From NCBI GenBank assembly GCA_020638465.1, contig JACKIM010000001.1, positions 1,806,501 through 1,870,500 of the forward strand: a stretch of 64,000 nt of DNA, written 5' to 3'. The notes beneath the pieces are model-generated. The model had not been told where the DNA came from, made no database searches, and was given only the letters and a program-made list of their open reading frames with translations. The position numbers were made by a program, and so were the translations under genes. Positions 42,540 to 50,922 of this stretch are shown piece by piece. How positions within the stretch are numbered: the stretch's first letter is position 1; every line of letters begins with the position of its first letter. This DNA comes from Geminicoccaceae bacterium. GTDB taxonomy: Bacteria; Pseudomonadota; Alphaproteobacteria; Geminicoccales; Geminicoccaceae.

Positions 42540-43741
42540 TTTCTCTTGGGATACCGCCATCGCTCGAAGATCTGCGTCGCCGGGTTGTCGCTTTCGTCGA
42601 AAGCGAAATTCTCCCCTTGGAGAATGATCCTGCGAGTTTCGGTGAAGGCGAGAACATATCCGAAAATGCACTGTCGATCCTGCGCGAACGTGTTCGTGCG
42701 GAAGGATTGTGGTGCCCGCAGATGCCGGTCGAGCGCGGCGGGCTGGGGCAGGGCATTGTCGGCATGTCGGTGCTCTACGAGGAGATGGCGCGGTCGCGTT
42801 TCGGTCCCGTGGCCTTCAATTGCGCCGCGCCCGACGACGGGAACATGGTCTGTCTTGAACGTTGTGCCAGCGATGCACAGAAGGACCGGTGGTTGCAGCC
42901 CGTCATCGACGGAACGGTACGTTCGGCCATCGTCATGACCGAACCGGCTCCGGGCTCGGGCTCGGATCCGGCTGGCATGATGCAGACACGGGCGGAACGC
43001 CGCGGCGACCGCTATGTCATCGAGGGGCGCAAATGGTTCATTACCGGGGCGGAGGTCGCTGCTCACTTCATCCTGCTTGCCCGAACCTCCGATGACCCGC
43101 GTCGCGGACTGACGGCCATGCTGTTCCACCGCGATCAGCCGGGGTGGGACATCGTTCGCCGCATCCCGATCATGGGTCCGGAAGAGCATGGCGGGCACTG
43201 TGAACTGCGCTTCGACGGGCTGGAGATCCCGGTCGAAAATGTCCTGATGGGCGAAGGTCTCGGCATGAAGGTGACACAGATCCGTCTGGGTATTGCCCGG
43301 TTGACGCATTGCATGCGCTGGCTGGGCATGGCCCGGCGCGCGCTTGAAATCTGCATGCCCTATGTCCGCGAACGCAGGGCGTTCGGGCAAAGACTGTCCG
43401 ACAAGGAGTCGGTGCAGCAGATGCTGGGCGAGGCTGCGATGCAGATCGAGATCGGTCGGCTGCTCACCTTGCGCGCCGCAATCAAGCTGGATGCCGGAGA
43501 CCGGGCACGCAAGGAGGTGTCCATGGCGAAGGTGCAGGTCGCCGATGCGCTGCACAAGGCGGTGGATACGGCCATTCAGCTCATGGGGGCTCAGGGATAT
43601 TCCAGGGATACCCCCCTTGAGTGGATGTACCGCTATGCGCGGCAGGCACGTCTGGTGGATGGGGCTTCCGAGGTTCACAAGATGGTAATTGCCGGCCAAC
43701 TCATCGCCGACAGGGATCGTTCATTCTTCTCCTGGCCCTGA
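42536..43741 (+). CDS. Acyl-CoA dehydrogenase family protein
   Basis: This 401-residue flavoprotein has the usual ACAD domain order. FAD/substrate motifs are ESAIVMTEP-like (RSAIVMTEPAPGSGSDPAGM near 125) and KWFITGAEVAAHF (near 162). The C-terminal segment YARQARLVDGASEVHKMVIA (near 370) resembles ACADs of the long-chain/CaiA or ACAD10/11 type. The start is a GTG in a GTGA overlap with the preceding gene. It overlaps the convergent lipase-like gene by 21 bases. The substrate chain is unknown. Confidence 0.87.
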   Translation: MISLGIPPSLEDLRRRVVAFVESEILPLENDPASFGEGENISENALSILRERVRAEGLWCPQMPVERGGLGQGIVGMSVLYEEMARSRFGPVAFNCAAPDDGNMVCLERCASDAQKDRWLQPVIDGTVRSAIVMTEPAPGSGSDPAGMMQTRAERRGDRYVIEGRKWFITGAEVAAHFILLARTSDDPRRGLTAMLFHRDQPGWDIVRRIPIMGPEEHGGHCELRFDGLEIPVENVLMGEGLGMKVTQIRLGIARLTHCMRWLGMARRALEICMPYVRERRAFGQRLSDKESVQQMLGEAAMQIEIGRLLTLRAAIKLDAGDRARKEVSMAKVQVADALHKAVDTAIQLMGAQGYSRDTPLEWMYRYARQARLVDGASEVHKMVIAGQLIADRDRSFFSWP

Positions 43742-44680
43742 TCGCCCGGATGCGGGCGTGACCGCCTTGCCGCAGGCGATCATGTCCGGGCGGGGCGACA
43801 GGACATGTCCGTTGTCGATCCAGTCGACGATGTCCTTCCAGACGGTTCGACGCTGGAGGTCACGCAGGAGAAGATGCCAGCCGTCAGGATAGCTCAGACC
43901 GATACAGTTCTTGGGATGGAGGCTTGCCACAAAGGACAGGTAGGCTTCCGGCGGGATGATCTCGTCCCTTGCTCCACCGAGAACGAGCCGTGGGAGCTGC
44001 AGGGCAGGGCCGTCATTGCGCGCGTCGCGCATCAGGCCGACCACGCCCTCTATGGCGTCGATCCGCGTATCCTTGATATAGAGCGAATCGTCCCGGAGTG
44101 CCCGCAGCATGTCGATATTGTCTGATGCGAGTTTTCCCAGCCCCTGACCGCTAAGCTTCCAGCCGGGCGCGATACGGGCGGCAAACCAGAGCACGGCCCG
44201 GTAGAAGGGGTTCATCGCATCCCCGCCCCAGACGGCAGGAGCCGACAGGATGACGCCCTCGACGGGAAGATCGGGATGTTCCGCGAGTGTCACGATACTC
44301 ACGGCACCGCCCATGCTCTCCCCGAGAAGGTAGAGCGGCAGGTCGGGACGCTCCGCGTGGGCCGTTTCCAGTCTGTCGACCAGATCCTCGACGAGTCGTT
44401 CCCGGCCGGGCCACAGCCCGAGATTGGCACTCTCGCCAAAGCCCTGCTGATCATAGGCCATCACCCGGATGCCGCGATCGGCGGCATAGGCGGCAAAGCC
44501 CGCGAATGCCGTCCTGTGGTCGTTGAAGCCGTGAACGGCCATGATCTGCGCCTTCGCCGGCCCCGGGGGGGCGGCGATGAGCATGGGTGTCGGCAGCGCG
44601 GACGGGGCAAGGGTCGATGTGCAGGAGGCAAACAGCAACAGACCGGCAAGGACGCCGGAGATGTGGCCTGCTCCGCTCAA
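43721..44680 (-). CDS. Alpha/beta hydrolase lipoprotein (monoacylglycerol lipase-like)
   Basis: This ~319-residue serine hydrolase of the lysophospholipase/monoacylglycerol lipase type has oxyanion region VHGFNDHRTAF and nucleophile elbow LLGESMGGAV. A later DEIIPP gives the Asp and DGWHLLLRD the His. A lipobox (LLLFASC) near residue 20 predicts membrane anchoring. TTG 44680 overlapping the gluQ stop (TTGA) gives a neat signal peptide; the frame also opens at GTG 44719. It is co-transcribed with gluQ. Confidence 0.8.
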   Translation of the reverse strand: MSGAGHISGVLAGLLLFASCTSTLAPSALPTPMLIAAPPGPAKAQIMAVHGFNDHRTAFAGFAAYAADRGIRVMAYDQQGFGESANLGLWPGRERLVEDLVDRLETAHAERPDLPLYLLGESMGGAVSIVTLAEHPDLPVEGVILSAPAVWGGDAMNPFYRAVLWFAARIAPGWKLSGQGLGKLASDNIDMLRALRDDSLYIKDTRIDAIEGVVGLMRDARNDGPALQLPRLVLGGARDEIIPPEAYLSFVASLHPKNCIGLSYPDGWHLLLRDLQRRTVWKDIVDWIDNGHVLSPRPDMIACGKAVTPASGRSGPGEE

Positions 44681-45612
44681 GCGACTGGCTTCGGGCCACC
44701 AAGGCCGAGCAGACGCCACACATCGGCCGGTGTCTTGCCGATATCCCTCATGTGGCGCAGGGTGACGGCCCGGTTGCGTTTCGCGAGCCTTGTTCCACCA
44801 CTGTCGGCAACCAGATTGTGGTGATAATAGCGAGGCGTATCCAGTCCGAGCAGGGCCTGTAACAGGCGGTGGACATGTGTCGCATGAAAGAGGTCTTCAC
44901 CGCGGGTGATCAGCGTAACGCCCTGGACATGATCATCCAGCGTCACCGACAGGTGATAGCTCGTCGGCGAATCCTTGCGTCCCACCACAACATCACCGAG
45001 CAGGTCGGGCCGGGCCGTCACCCATCCGGCACGGCAGTCGTACCAGAACAGCGGTCCGGCTAGGTCCATCGCTCGGGTGGTGTCGAGACGCCATGCATAG
45101 GGCTCGCCGTGCGCCATCCGGTACCTGCGATCGCTTGCCGTCAGATGGCGGCAGATCCCCGGATAGAGGAGTTCCCCACTTGGCCCATGCGGCGCCCTGC
45201 TGGCCTCCTCGACTTCGGCACGGATCTGCCTGCGCGTGCAGAAACAGGGATAGATCAGTTCGGCCCCGGCAAGTGCGTCGATCGCCTCCTGGTAAAGGCC
45301 GACATGATCGGACTGCCTCCGGACATCGCCTTCCCACTCCAGACCGAGCCAGCTCAGATCGTCCAGTGTGGCCTGCTCGAACTCGTTGCGACAGCGCTGC
45401 GCGTCGATGTTCTCGAGCCGGACGACAAAGCGCCCTCCCGATTGTCTGGCCGCCTCATAGGCGAACAGTGCGGAATAGGCGTGGCCAATATGGAGGTAAC
45501 CTGTCGGGCTTGGTGCGAACCGTGTGTGGTTCGGGCCTTCGCCATCCTGCGGCAATGGCAGCACGTCGCTACCTCGCAGCGGGTATAGGGTATGGTCGCT
45601 TGTTGCTGTCAC
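44677..45612 (-). CDS. gluQ: Glutamyl-Q tRNA(Asp) synthetase
   Basis: This 311-residue truncated glutamyl-tRNA synthetase paralogue transfers glutamate to queuosine in tRNA-Asp. RFAPSPTGYLHIGHA (31-45) carries the HIGH motif, zinc ligands are in CFCTRR and YPGICR, and the KMSKS-like loop is RLAKRNRAVTL. The anticodon-binding domain is absent, as expected. The start is GTG 45612; the N-terminal extension before the HIGH motif is a little long, so a later start is possible. Confidence 0.9.
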   Translation of the reverse strand: MTATSDHTLYPLRGSDVLPLPQDGEGPNHTRFAPSPTGYLHIGHAYSALFAYEAARQSGGRFVVRLENIDAQRCRNEFEQATLDDLSWLGLEWEGDVRRQSDHVGLYQEAIDALAGAELIYPCFCTRRQIRAEVEEASRAPHGPSGELLYPGICRHLTASDRRYRMAHGEPYAWRLDTTRAMDLAGPLFWYDCRAGWVTARPDLLGDVVVGRKDSPTSYHLSVTLDDHVQGVTLITRGEDLFHATHVHRLLQALLGLDTPRYYHHNLVADSGGTRLAKRNRAVTLRHMRDIGKTPADVWRLLGLGGPKPVA

Positions 45613-45878
45613 ATTCCGATGCCTGTCTCGGGCGCCATGGATCTTGTCGTTATTTCTTATCCGACCAGCCGGTGAGGAAAACAGGCTGTTGCCGCAACAC
45701 TACGATACCTCAACCTTTTGTTGCGAAAATGGCACGTCGGGAACCGGTGGGTCGCCATCCCCGCAGGTCGAACGTCGCGGGCTGGCGGCATTGGCCGGAT
45801 GGTACCTTGCCCGATTGACAAGGTATCGCCCCTTGACCACAACCCGACAGAAGATCCAGCACATCGAATACGGGAACC

Positions 45879-46835
45879 ATGAGCAGCCTTCTGGAATTCG
45901 AGAAGCCGATTGCCGAGCTTGAAGGCAAGGTCAAGGAGCTGCGACATCTGGCCGACGGCAGTGATCTCGATCTGGGTGACGAGATCGCCCGCCTCGAGGG
46001 CCGGGCGGCCAAGCTGCTGTCGCAGACCTACGGGAAACTCACCGCCTGGCAGAAGACCCAGGTGGCGCGACATGCCGACCGGCCGCACATGTGCGACTAT
46101 GTCGACACTTTGATGAAGGACTTTTCGCCGCTGGCTGGCGACAGGTGCTTTGGCGACGATCACGCGATCACCGGTGGGCTCGGGCGGTTGCGCGGTATCT
46201 CGGTCATGCTGATCGGGCACGAAAAGGGGGCGGACACCGAGGAACGTGTCAAGCACAATTTCGGCATGGCCCGCCCGGAAGGCTACCGCAAGGCCATCCG
46301 GCTCATGCGCCTTGCCGAGCGCTTCGGACTGCCGGTGGTGACGCTTGTCGACACGCCCGGTGCCCATCCGGGCATTCGTGCAGAGGAACGCGGTCAGGCG
46401 GAAGCCATTGCCCGCAGCATCGAGACCTGCCTTACCCTCAAGGTGCCAATCATCAGCGTGATCGTCGGCGAGGGAGGATCGGGCGGTGCCATTGCCCTTG
46501 CCAGTGCGGATCGCGTGCTCATGCTCGAACATTCGATCTACTCGGTAATTTCTCCCGAAGGCTGTGCTGCCATCCTCTGGCGGAAGGCCGAGCAGGCGGA
46601 GGCTGCTGCGGAGGCATTGAAGCTGACGGCCCAGGACCTCAAGGAGCTGGGTCTCATCGACGAGATCATCGAGGAGCCCCTGGGAGGGGCCCATCGCGGG
46701 CGCACGACGACCATCGAGACGGTGGGGGACACCATCGCGCGCCATCTGCGGGAGCTCCTGCCGTTGTCATCCGCCGAACTCCGTCGCAACCGGCAGAACA
46801 AGTTCCTCGAAATGGGACGTGAACCCGTCGCCTGA
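45879..46835 (+). CDS. accA: Acetyl-CoA carboxylase carboxyltransferase alpha subunit
   Basis: This 318-residue subunit carries the transcarboxylation half-reaction that makes malonyl-CoA. The N-terminal coiled region (LEFEKPIAELEGKVKELRHL) and the crotonase-fold core with INxGGSGGA-type VGEGGSGGAIALA near 190 are typical, and the length is normal. It is a single gene divergent from gluQ, followed by a hairpin shared with the convergent mch gene. Confidence 0.95.
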   Translation: MSSLLEFEKPIAELEGKVKELRHLADGSDLDLGDEIARLEGRAAKLLSQTYGKLTAWQKTQVARHADRPHMCDYVDTLMKDFSPLAGDRCFGDDHAITGGLGRLRGISVMLIGHEKGADTEERVKHNFGMARPEGYRKAIRLMRLAERFGLPVVTLVDTPGAHPGIRAEERGQAEAIARSIETCLTLKVPIISVIVGEGGSGGAIALASADRVLMLEHSIYSVISPEGCAAILWRKAEQAEAAAEALKLTAQDLKELGLIDEIIEEPLGGAHRGRTTTIETVGDTIARHLRELLPLSSAELRRNRQNKFLEMGREPVA

Positions 46836-46857
46836 AGTGGCCATGTCGGGATGGCAT

Positions 46858-46884
46858 GCCTCCGGACGACGAACGGCCGGAGGC
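46858..46884. terminator. Hairpin between convergent accA and mch
   Basis: Perfect 8-base stem GCCTCCGG / CCGGAGGC with an 11-base loop between the two stop codons; probably serves both transcripts. Confidence 0.6.
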
Positions 46885-46893
46885 GGGTCGCGT

Positions 46894-47964
46894 TCATTGG
46901 CCGTCGTGCAATGCGGTCTTTCTGGGGATCATGACCCAGTAGTCGAGATCGAGCAGCACGTCGGGCAGATAGGCTCCCTTGTCATCCCGTAGCGGGAAAT
47001 CATGGGCATTCCTGTTCTTCAGGGCCACCAGCCGCATCCGCAACGCGCCGGCATCCTCCGACAGCTCTGCCTTGTCGAGCACCTCGGACCAGGCATAGAC
47101 CGTATCGCCGCCGGTGCAGGGGTTGACATGGCTGCCTCCATTGATGCCGAGCAGGTGAAACGCGTTGGCGAGACCGTTGAAGGACAGGGCGCGGGCGAGG
47201 CTGATGACGACGCCGCCATAGACGATCACACCGCCCAGTCTGCCATCCTTCTCCACATGGTCATTGAAATGGACGCGGGCGGTGTTCTGGTAGAGGCGGG
47301 TCGCGAGGCGATGTTCGGACTGCATCACCCCCATTCCATCCGGATGGTCGATCTTCTCGCCGATCTCATAGTCCTCGAACCCGAAAGGCGAACCCGATAG
47401 TCGGGTGTCGACCGAAAGCGGGCCGAGCCCGGCGGGCAGTCGCAGTTCGCTGGCTGGAATTCCGGGCCGGGTCGACGGCACCTGTGCGAGTTCGGACCGT
47501 ATGTCGACATTGCGTTTCTTGACCATCACCCAGCGGATGAAGTCGATGGCCGTGCTGCCGTCTTCCCTGGTGCCTATGGTGTGGACGTAGACGATTCCGG
47601 CCTTGCCGCTGGATATTTCCTTCTTGCCGATGACCTTCGAGGCGGATGTCAGCGTGTCGCCCGGATAGATGAGCTGATGGAAGTGCACATCGGCGTAGCC
47701 GAGATTGGCCACCGCATTGAGCGAGATGTCCGGCACCGACTTTCCGAAGACGATATGGAACGCGAGAAGTTCATCAATCGGACAGCGTTCCAGACCGTTG
47801 GCCTTCGCGAAGGGCAGCGAACATTGCTCTGCGAAACGGGAACCCGTAAGCGCCAGGTACAGGGTTGCATCGGCCTCGGTCATCGTTCGCGGCGTGGCGT
47901 GATGAATGGTCTCGTCGATCGTGAAGTCTTCGTAGAACCGGCCGCTCTGACTCTTGCTGCTCAT
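46894..47964 (-). CDS. mch: Mesaconyl-CoA hydratase (double MaoC domain)
   Basis: This 356-residue tandem hotdog/MaoC-type hydratase interconverts mesaconyl-C1-CoA and beta-methylmalyl-CoA in the ethylmalonyl-CoA pathway. The first half starts FYEDFTIDETIHHATPRTMTE and the second carries ARVHFNDHVEKDGRLGG and YGGVVISLARALSFNGLANA. The start overlaps the lyase stop as ATGA. The pairing with the lyase gene strongly supports the assignment over other MaoC-type hydratases. Confidence 0.87.
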   Translation of the reverse strand: MSSKSQSGRFYEDFTIDETIHHATPRTMTEADATLYLALTGSRFAEQCSLPFAKANGLERCPIDELLAFHIVFGKSVPDISLNAVANLGYADVHFHQLIYPGDTLTSASKVIGKKEISSGKAGIVYVHTIGTREDGSTAIDFIRWVMVKKRNVDIRSELAQVPSTRPGIPASELRLPAGLGPLSVDTRLSGSPFGFEDYEIGEKIDHPDGMGVMQSEHRLATRLYQNTARVHFNDHVEKDGRLGGVIVYGGVVISLARALSFNGLANAFHLLGINGGSHVNPCTGGDTVYAWSEVLDKAELSEDAGALRMRLVALKNRNAHDFPLRDDKGAYLPDVLLDLDYWVMIPRKTALHDGQ

Positions 47965-48836
47965 GCCTGAAGCTCCTCGATCGCCGAGCCCAGGGCCAGA
48001 AGGCGTCGGGCCTCGGTGATATGCAGGTTTTCCACCAGGCGGCCGTCGACGAGGACCACGCCCTTGCCTTCGCTGCGGGCCGTTTCCCATGCCGTGATGA
48101 TCTTTTTCGACCAGGCGAGATCTTCAGCACTCGGGGCAAAGGCTTTGTTGGCAGCCTCGATCTGTTTGGGATGAATGAGGGTCTTTCCGTCGAAACCCAG
48201 CTCGCGTCCCTGCCGACAGGAGGTGGCGTGGCCCTCAAGGTCGCCGAGGTCGAGATGTACACCGTCGAGCACGGCAATTCCGGAGGCGCGTGCGGCGAGC
48301 AGGCACAGACCCAGCGATGGCAGCATCGGAAGGCGCGCGGGCGTGTGCAGCGAGCGCATGTCCTTGGTCAGGTCGGACGTGCCGAGGACGAGGCAGGTAA
48401 CTCTCGGATGATCGGCGATTTCCTCGACATGAAGAATGCCGCGTGGGGTCTCCATCATGCACCAGATGGGAAGGTTGTCCGGTGCACCGGCTTCGCCGAG
48501 GATGGTGGCGGCGTCGTCCACCATTGCCCCACGTTCGACCTTCGGCAGCAGGATCGCGTCGGCACCCGACCTTGCCATGGAAACGAGATCGTCGCGTCCC
48601 CATTCCGTATCGAGGCCATTCGTCCGGACGATGATTTCGCGGCGGCCGTAAGATCCCCTTGCGCCCAGGGCGTCGATGATGCTGGCGCGCGCGCCCACCT
48701 TGGCGTCGGGGGCCACGGCATCCTCGAGGTCGAAGATCAGGGCATCGGCGCCGATTTCGCGCCCCTTGGCCAGCGCGCGGGGATTGGAGCCCGGCATGTA
48801 CAGCACGCTGCGCCTCGGGCGATTGTCGTTGTGCAT
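47961..48836 (-). CDS. CoA ester lyase (malyl-CoA/beta-methylmalyl-CoA lyase-like, CitE family)
   Basis: This 291-residue TIM-barrel lyase begins RPRRSVLYMPGSNPRALAKG. Metal and CoA motifs LIFDLEDAVAPDAK (near 35), MMETPRGILHVEEI (near 140) and GTSDLTKDM (near 165) match the HpcH/HpaI-CitE family. It would split beta-methylmalyl-CoA or malyl-CoA to glyoxylate plus propionyl- or acetyl-CoA. It is shorter than Mcl1 of Rhodobacter, so a CitE-type relative is possible. AAAGGAGA stands before ATG 48836. Confidence 0.82.
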   Translation of the reverse strand: MHNDNRPRRSVLYMPGSNPRALAKGREIGADALIFDLEDAVAPDAKVGARASIIDALGARGSYGRREIIVRTNGLDTEWGRDDLVSMARSGADAILLPKVERGAMVDDAATILGEAGAPDNLPIWCMMETPRGILHVEEIADHPRVTCLVLGTSDLTKDMRSLHTPARLPMLPSLGLCLLAARASGIAVLDGVHLDLGDLEGHATSCRQGRELGFDGKTLIHPKQIEAANKAFAPSAEDLAWSKKIITAWETARSEGKGVVLVDGRLVENLHITEARRLLALGSAIEELQA

Positions 48837-48939
48837 CGCAATATCTCCTTTTGGCGATGCTTTAGCCGATCGTCGGTCCGGAGGATAGCCGCACTCCGCC
48901 GGCGGACTGTCGCATGAAGCGGGCGCAGTCGCGAATCGT

Positions 48940-50490
48940 TCAAAAGACCCCGAATTCATCCCTGACGTCGAGTTGATGAGTGGCCCCTCTCCAGTTGGGC
49001 CGCTGCAATCCCGAGCGGATGGCCGAGATGCGTACCGGTTGCATGGAGAGGCAGCCGCTGACTGTATCGAGACCGTCGTCGTGGCGATTTCCGGTCGGTG
49101 ACCAGTCCTGCATCTCGTCGATCAGCGGGGAATCGAGCACACGGCGGTGAACATGCAGATGGCCTGCGGCCAGCAATGGGTCGAAGGCCTCGAGGATGCG
49201 CGTGGATTTCGATCGGGTTGACCGATGCTCATTCACGCTCAGCCACTCGCCCTGGCGCGTTGCCTCCCGGCGTAGCAGGCTCGGCAGGAACTGGCCGATG
49301 CCATTGTTCTCGACCGTGACAGAATACTGCTCGTTGCGCCGGGCGAAAACCACGACCTGCCGGCAAAGCTGGCTGGCTTCGTCGACCTCGTCGACCAGGG
49401 TCTCGTCGAAGGTCAGATAGGCCATGTCGTGCAGCCAGTAATGTCCCTCGCAGTCCGTGAATACGCAGGCAACCACACTGGAATCGCCACTCTCCGGACG
49501 GCCGAACGAAGGGTCCCACCAGCAACAGGTGCCCTGCATCCGGCGTTTGCCCAGCCGCAGTTCGATGCGCTCTCCCACCTGGCTGACCTCGATCTCGTCG
49601 TCATAGACTTGCAGTTTCTGCGGATCGAGACGGCAGTCCTCGATAGCCTCGGGCATCAGCATCATCTGGCTGCGAAAGCGCGCCGGACCGGTTTCCCTTT
49701 GCATGTCGGCGAGGATTTCGAGCGGAAACCTTTCAGGCCAGGCACTGTGGCCGCATTCGTCGATGACTGGTATTTCGATCCGGTCGAACGTCGCTAGGAA
49801 TGGCGTGTTCCCGCGATCTTCCGATGCGGTCCGGCGCCAGCGGATACTGCGCGGATCGAGATAGATCGAGTCCTGGCAGTGCGGAGTGCCGATATAGAGA
49901 CGCGTTCCGCCGGGAACGAGGATGAAGCGAAGTTCGCCGAGCTTGCGGCGCAGCTCCATTCGCGCTTGCGCCGTACCCGCGGTGTTGGGTACCTCGACAT
50001 CGTCGCAGATGATGAGATCCGCACGTGATCCAGTGAGATTGCCGTTGATGCCGCGGCCCCACACCGACGGGTCGCGCAGGGTCGACGGGCGGGCGATGGT
50101 GAACCGGTCGGCCGCCCATTCGCTCCTCGCGCTGACGGCCACATGGCTTGCCAACGGATGCCGCTCCAGTATGGAGCGGATATTGCGGGTCATCCGGGTG
50201 GCGAGCTGCTGCTCCGCGGCGACGACGAGGATGCGCAGATCGGGTGCATGACACAGGCGCCAGGCACAATAGAGACCGACCAGCGTCGATTTTCCCGCAT
50301 CACGGAAAACCATCATCAGTTGGTCGGTGCGATGTTCCCGCAGGCCCTTTTCCAGCCAGTCCGCCAACGTCCGGTGCAGGATCGGGGTTTCGAGATGCTG
50401 GGTGTCATTCCAGGATATGATGAACTTGCGAAAGCTGCCCGCTGGCGGAATATTCGTGGCGGGTCCGTGGCGAGACGTTTCCTCGGTCAT
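48940..50490 (-). CDS. Phage terminase large subunit (podovirus type)
   Basis: This 516-residue DNA-packaging motor and nuclease has a Walker A-like FRDAGKST at residues 62-69 and Walker B LIICDDVE at 159-166. In the RNase H-like nuclease domain the acidic triad is visible as Asp326 (WWDPSFG), Glu394 (TVENNG) and Asp475 (GLDTVSG). All key residues are therefore present. It is the last gene of the leftward virion cassette, and its stop lies 104 bases from the mcl start. No separate small terminase gene is recognised. Confidence 0.88.
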   Translation of the reverse strand: MTEETSRHGPATNIPPAGSFRKFIISWNDTQHLETPILHRTLADWLEKGLREHRTDQLMMVFRDAGKSTLVGLYCAWRLCHAPDLRILVVAAEQQLATRMTRNIRSILERHPLASHVAVSARSEWAADRFTIARPSTLRDPSVWGRGINGNLTGSRADLIICDDVEVPNTAGTAQARMELRRKLGELRFILVPGGTRLYIGTPHCQDSIYLDPRSIRWRRTASEDRGNTPFLATFDRIEIPVIDECGHSAWPERFPLEILADMQRETGPARFRSQMMLMPEAIEDCRLDPQKLQVYDDEIEVSQVGERIELRLGKRRMQGTCCWWDPSFGRPESGDSSVVACVFTDCEGHYWLHDMAYLTFDETLVDEVDEASQLCRQVVVFARRNEQYSVTVENNGIGQFLPSLLRREATRQGEWLSVNEHRSTRSKSTRILEAFDPLLAAGHLHVHRRVLDSPLIDEMQDWSPTGNRHDDGLDTVSGCLSMQPVRISAIRSGLQRPNWRGATHQLDVRDEFGVF

Positions 50491-50493
50491 TGT

Positions 50494-50922
50494 TCAATCC
50501 AGTAGCGATCGCTTGCGCATGCCGGAGGAAGATGACGGGAATCCGGGAAGGACGCTTGCGAGGCCGAGCAGGCCGCCTTGTTTCGACTTCTGAGACGATT
50601 GCGAGAGCCTGGCGACCTGCCGGTTGCGTTCACCGATCAGCCCGCTGATCTGCTGTTCGCTGTCCCGTTCCAGTCCGCGCACGAGAGCGTCGATGGCACC
50701 GCCGGTCGCACCGGTTCCGGATGCGCCCGCCCGTGCGCGTGCAGCGGCGACGCGTGCGGCGAGGCTGTCGAGTTCGTCGGCCTGGGCCTGGGCTGTCTTC
50801 CGGTCGAGTTCGGCGATCTTCTGCTTGCGGACCTTACGCTCTTCGCGTTGCCGCTTGCGCTGGGCTTCCTGCGTCATCGCCATGTTGAGGCCGATCGCAG
50901 CCAGATTGTTCATTCCACCCAT
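50494..50922 (-). CDS. Phage cassette protein, Ala/Arg-rich coiled coil
   Basis: This 142-residue protein has a short hydrophobic N-terminus (MNNLAAIGLNMAMTQ) and a long charged helix (about 16-75, rich in Lys, Arg, Gln and Ala). A Gly/Ser-rich region and a second helix follow. Its position between the tail tubular B gene and the terminase matches internal virion or small terminase genes of podoviruses, but no family is certain. The start overlaps the upstream stop (TAATG) and its stop is three bases from the terminase start. Confidence 0.6.
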   Translation of the reverse strand: MGGMNNLAAIGLNMAMTQEAQRKRQREERKVRKQKIAELDRKTAQAQADELDSLAARVAAARARAGASGTGATGGAIDALVRGLERDSEQQISGLIGERNRQVARLSQSSQKSKQGGLLGLASVLPGFPSSSSGMRKRSLLD

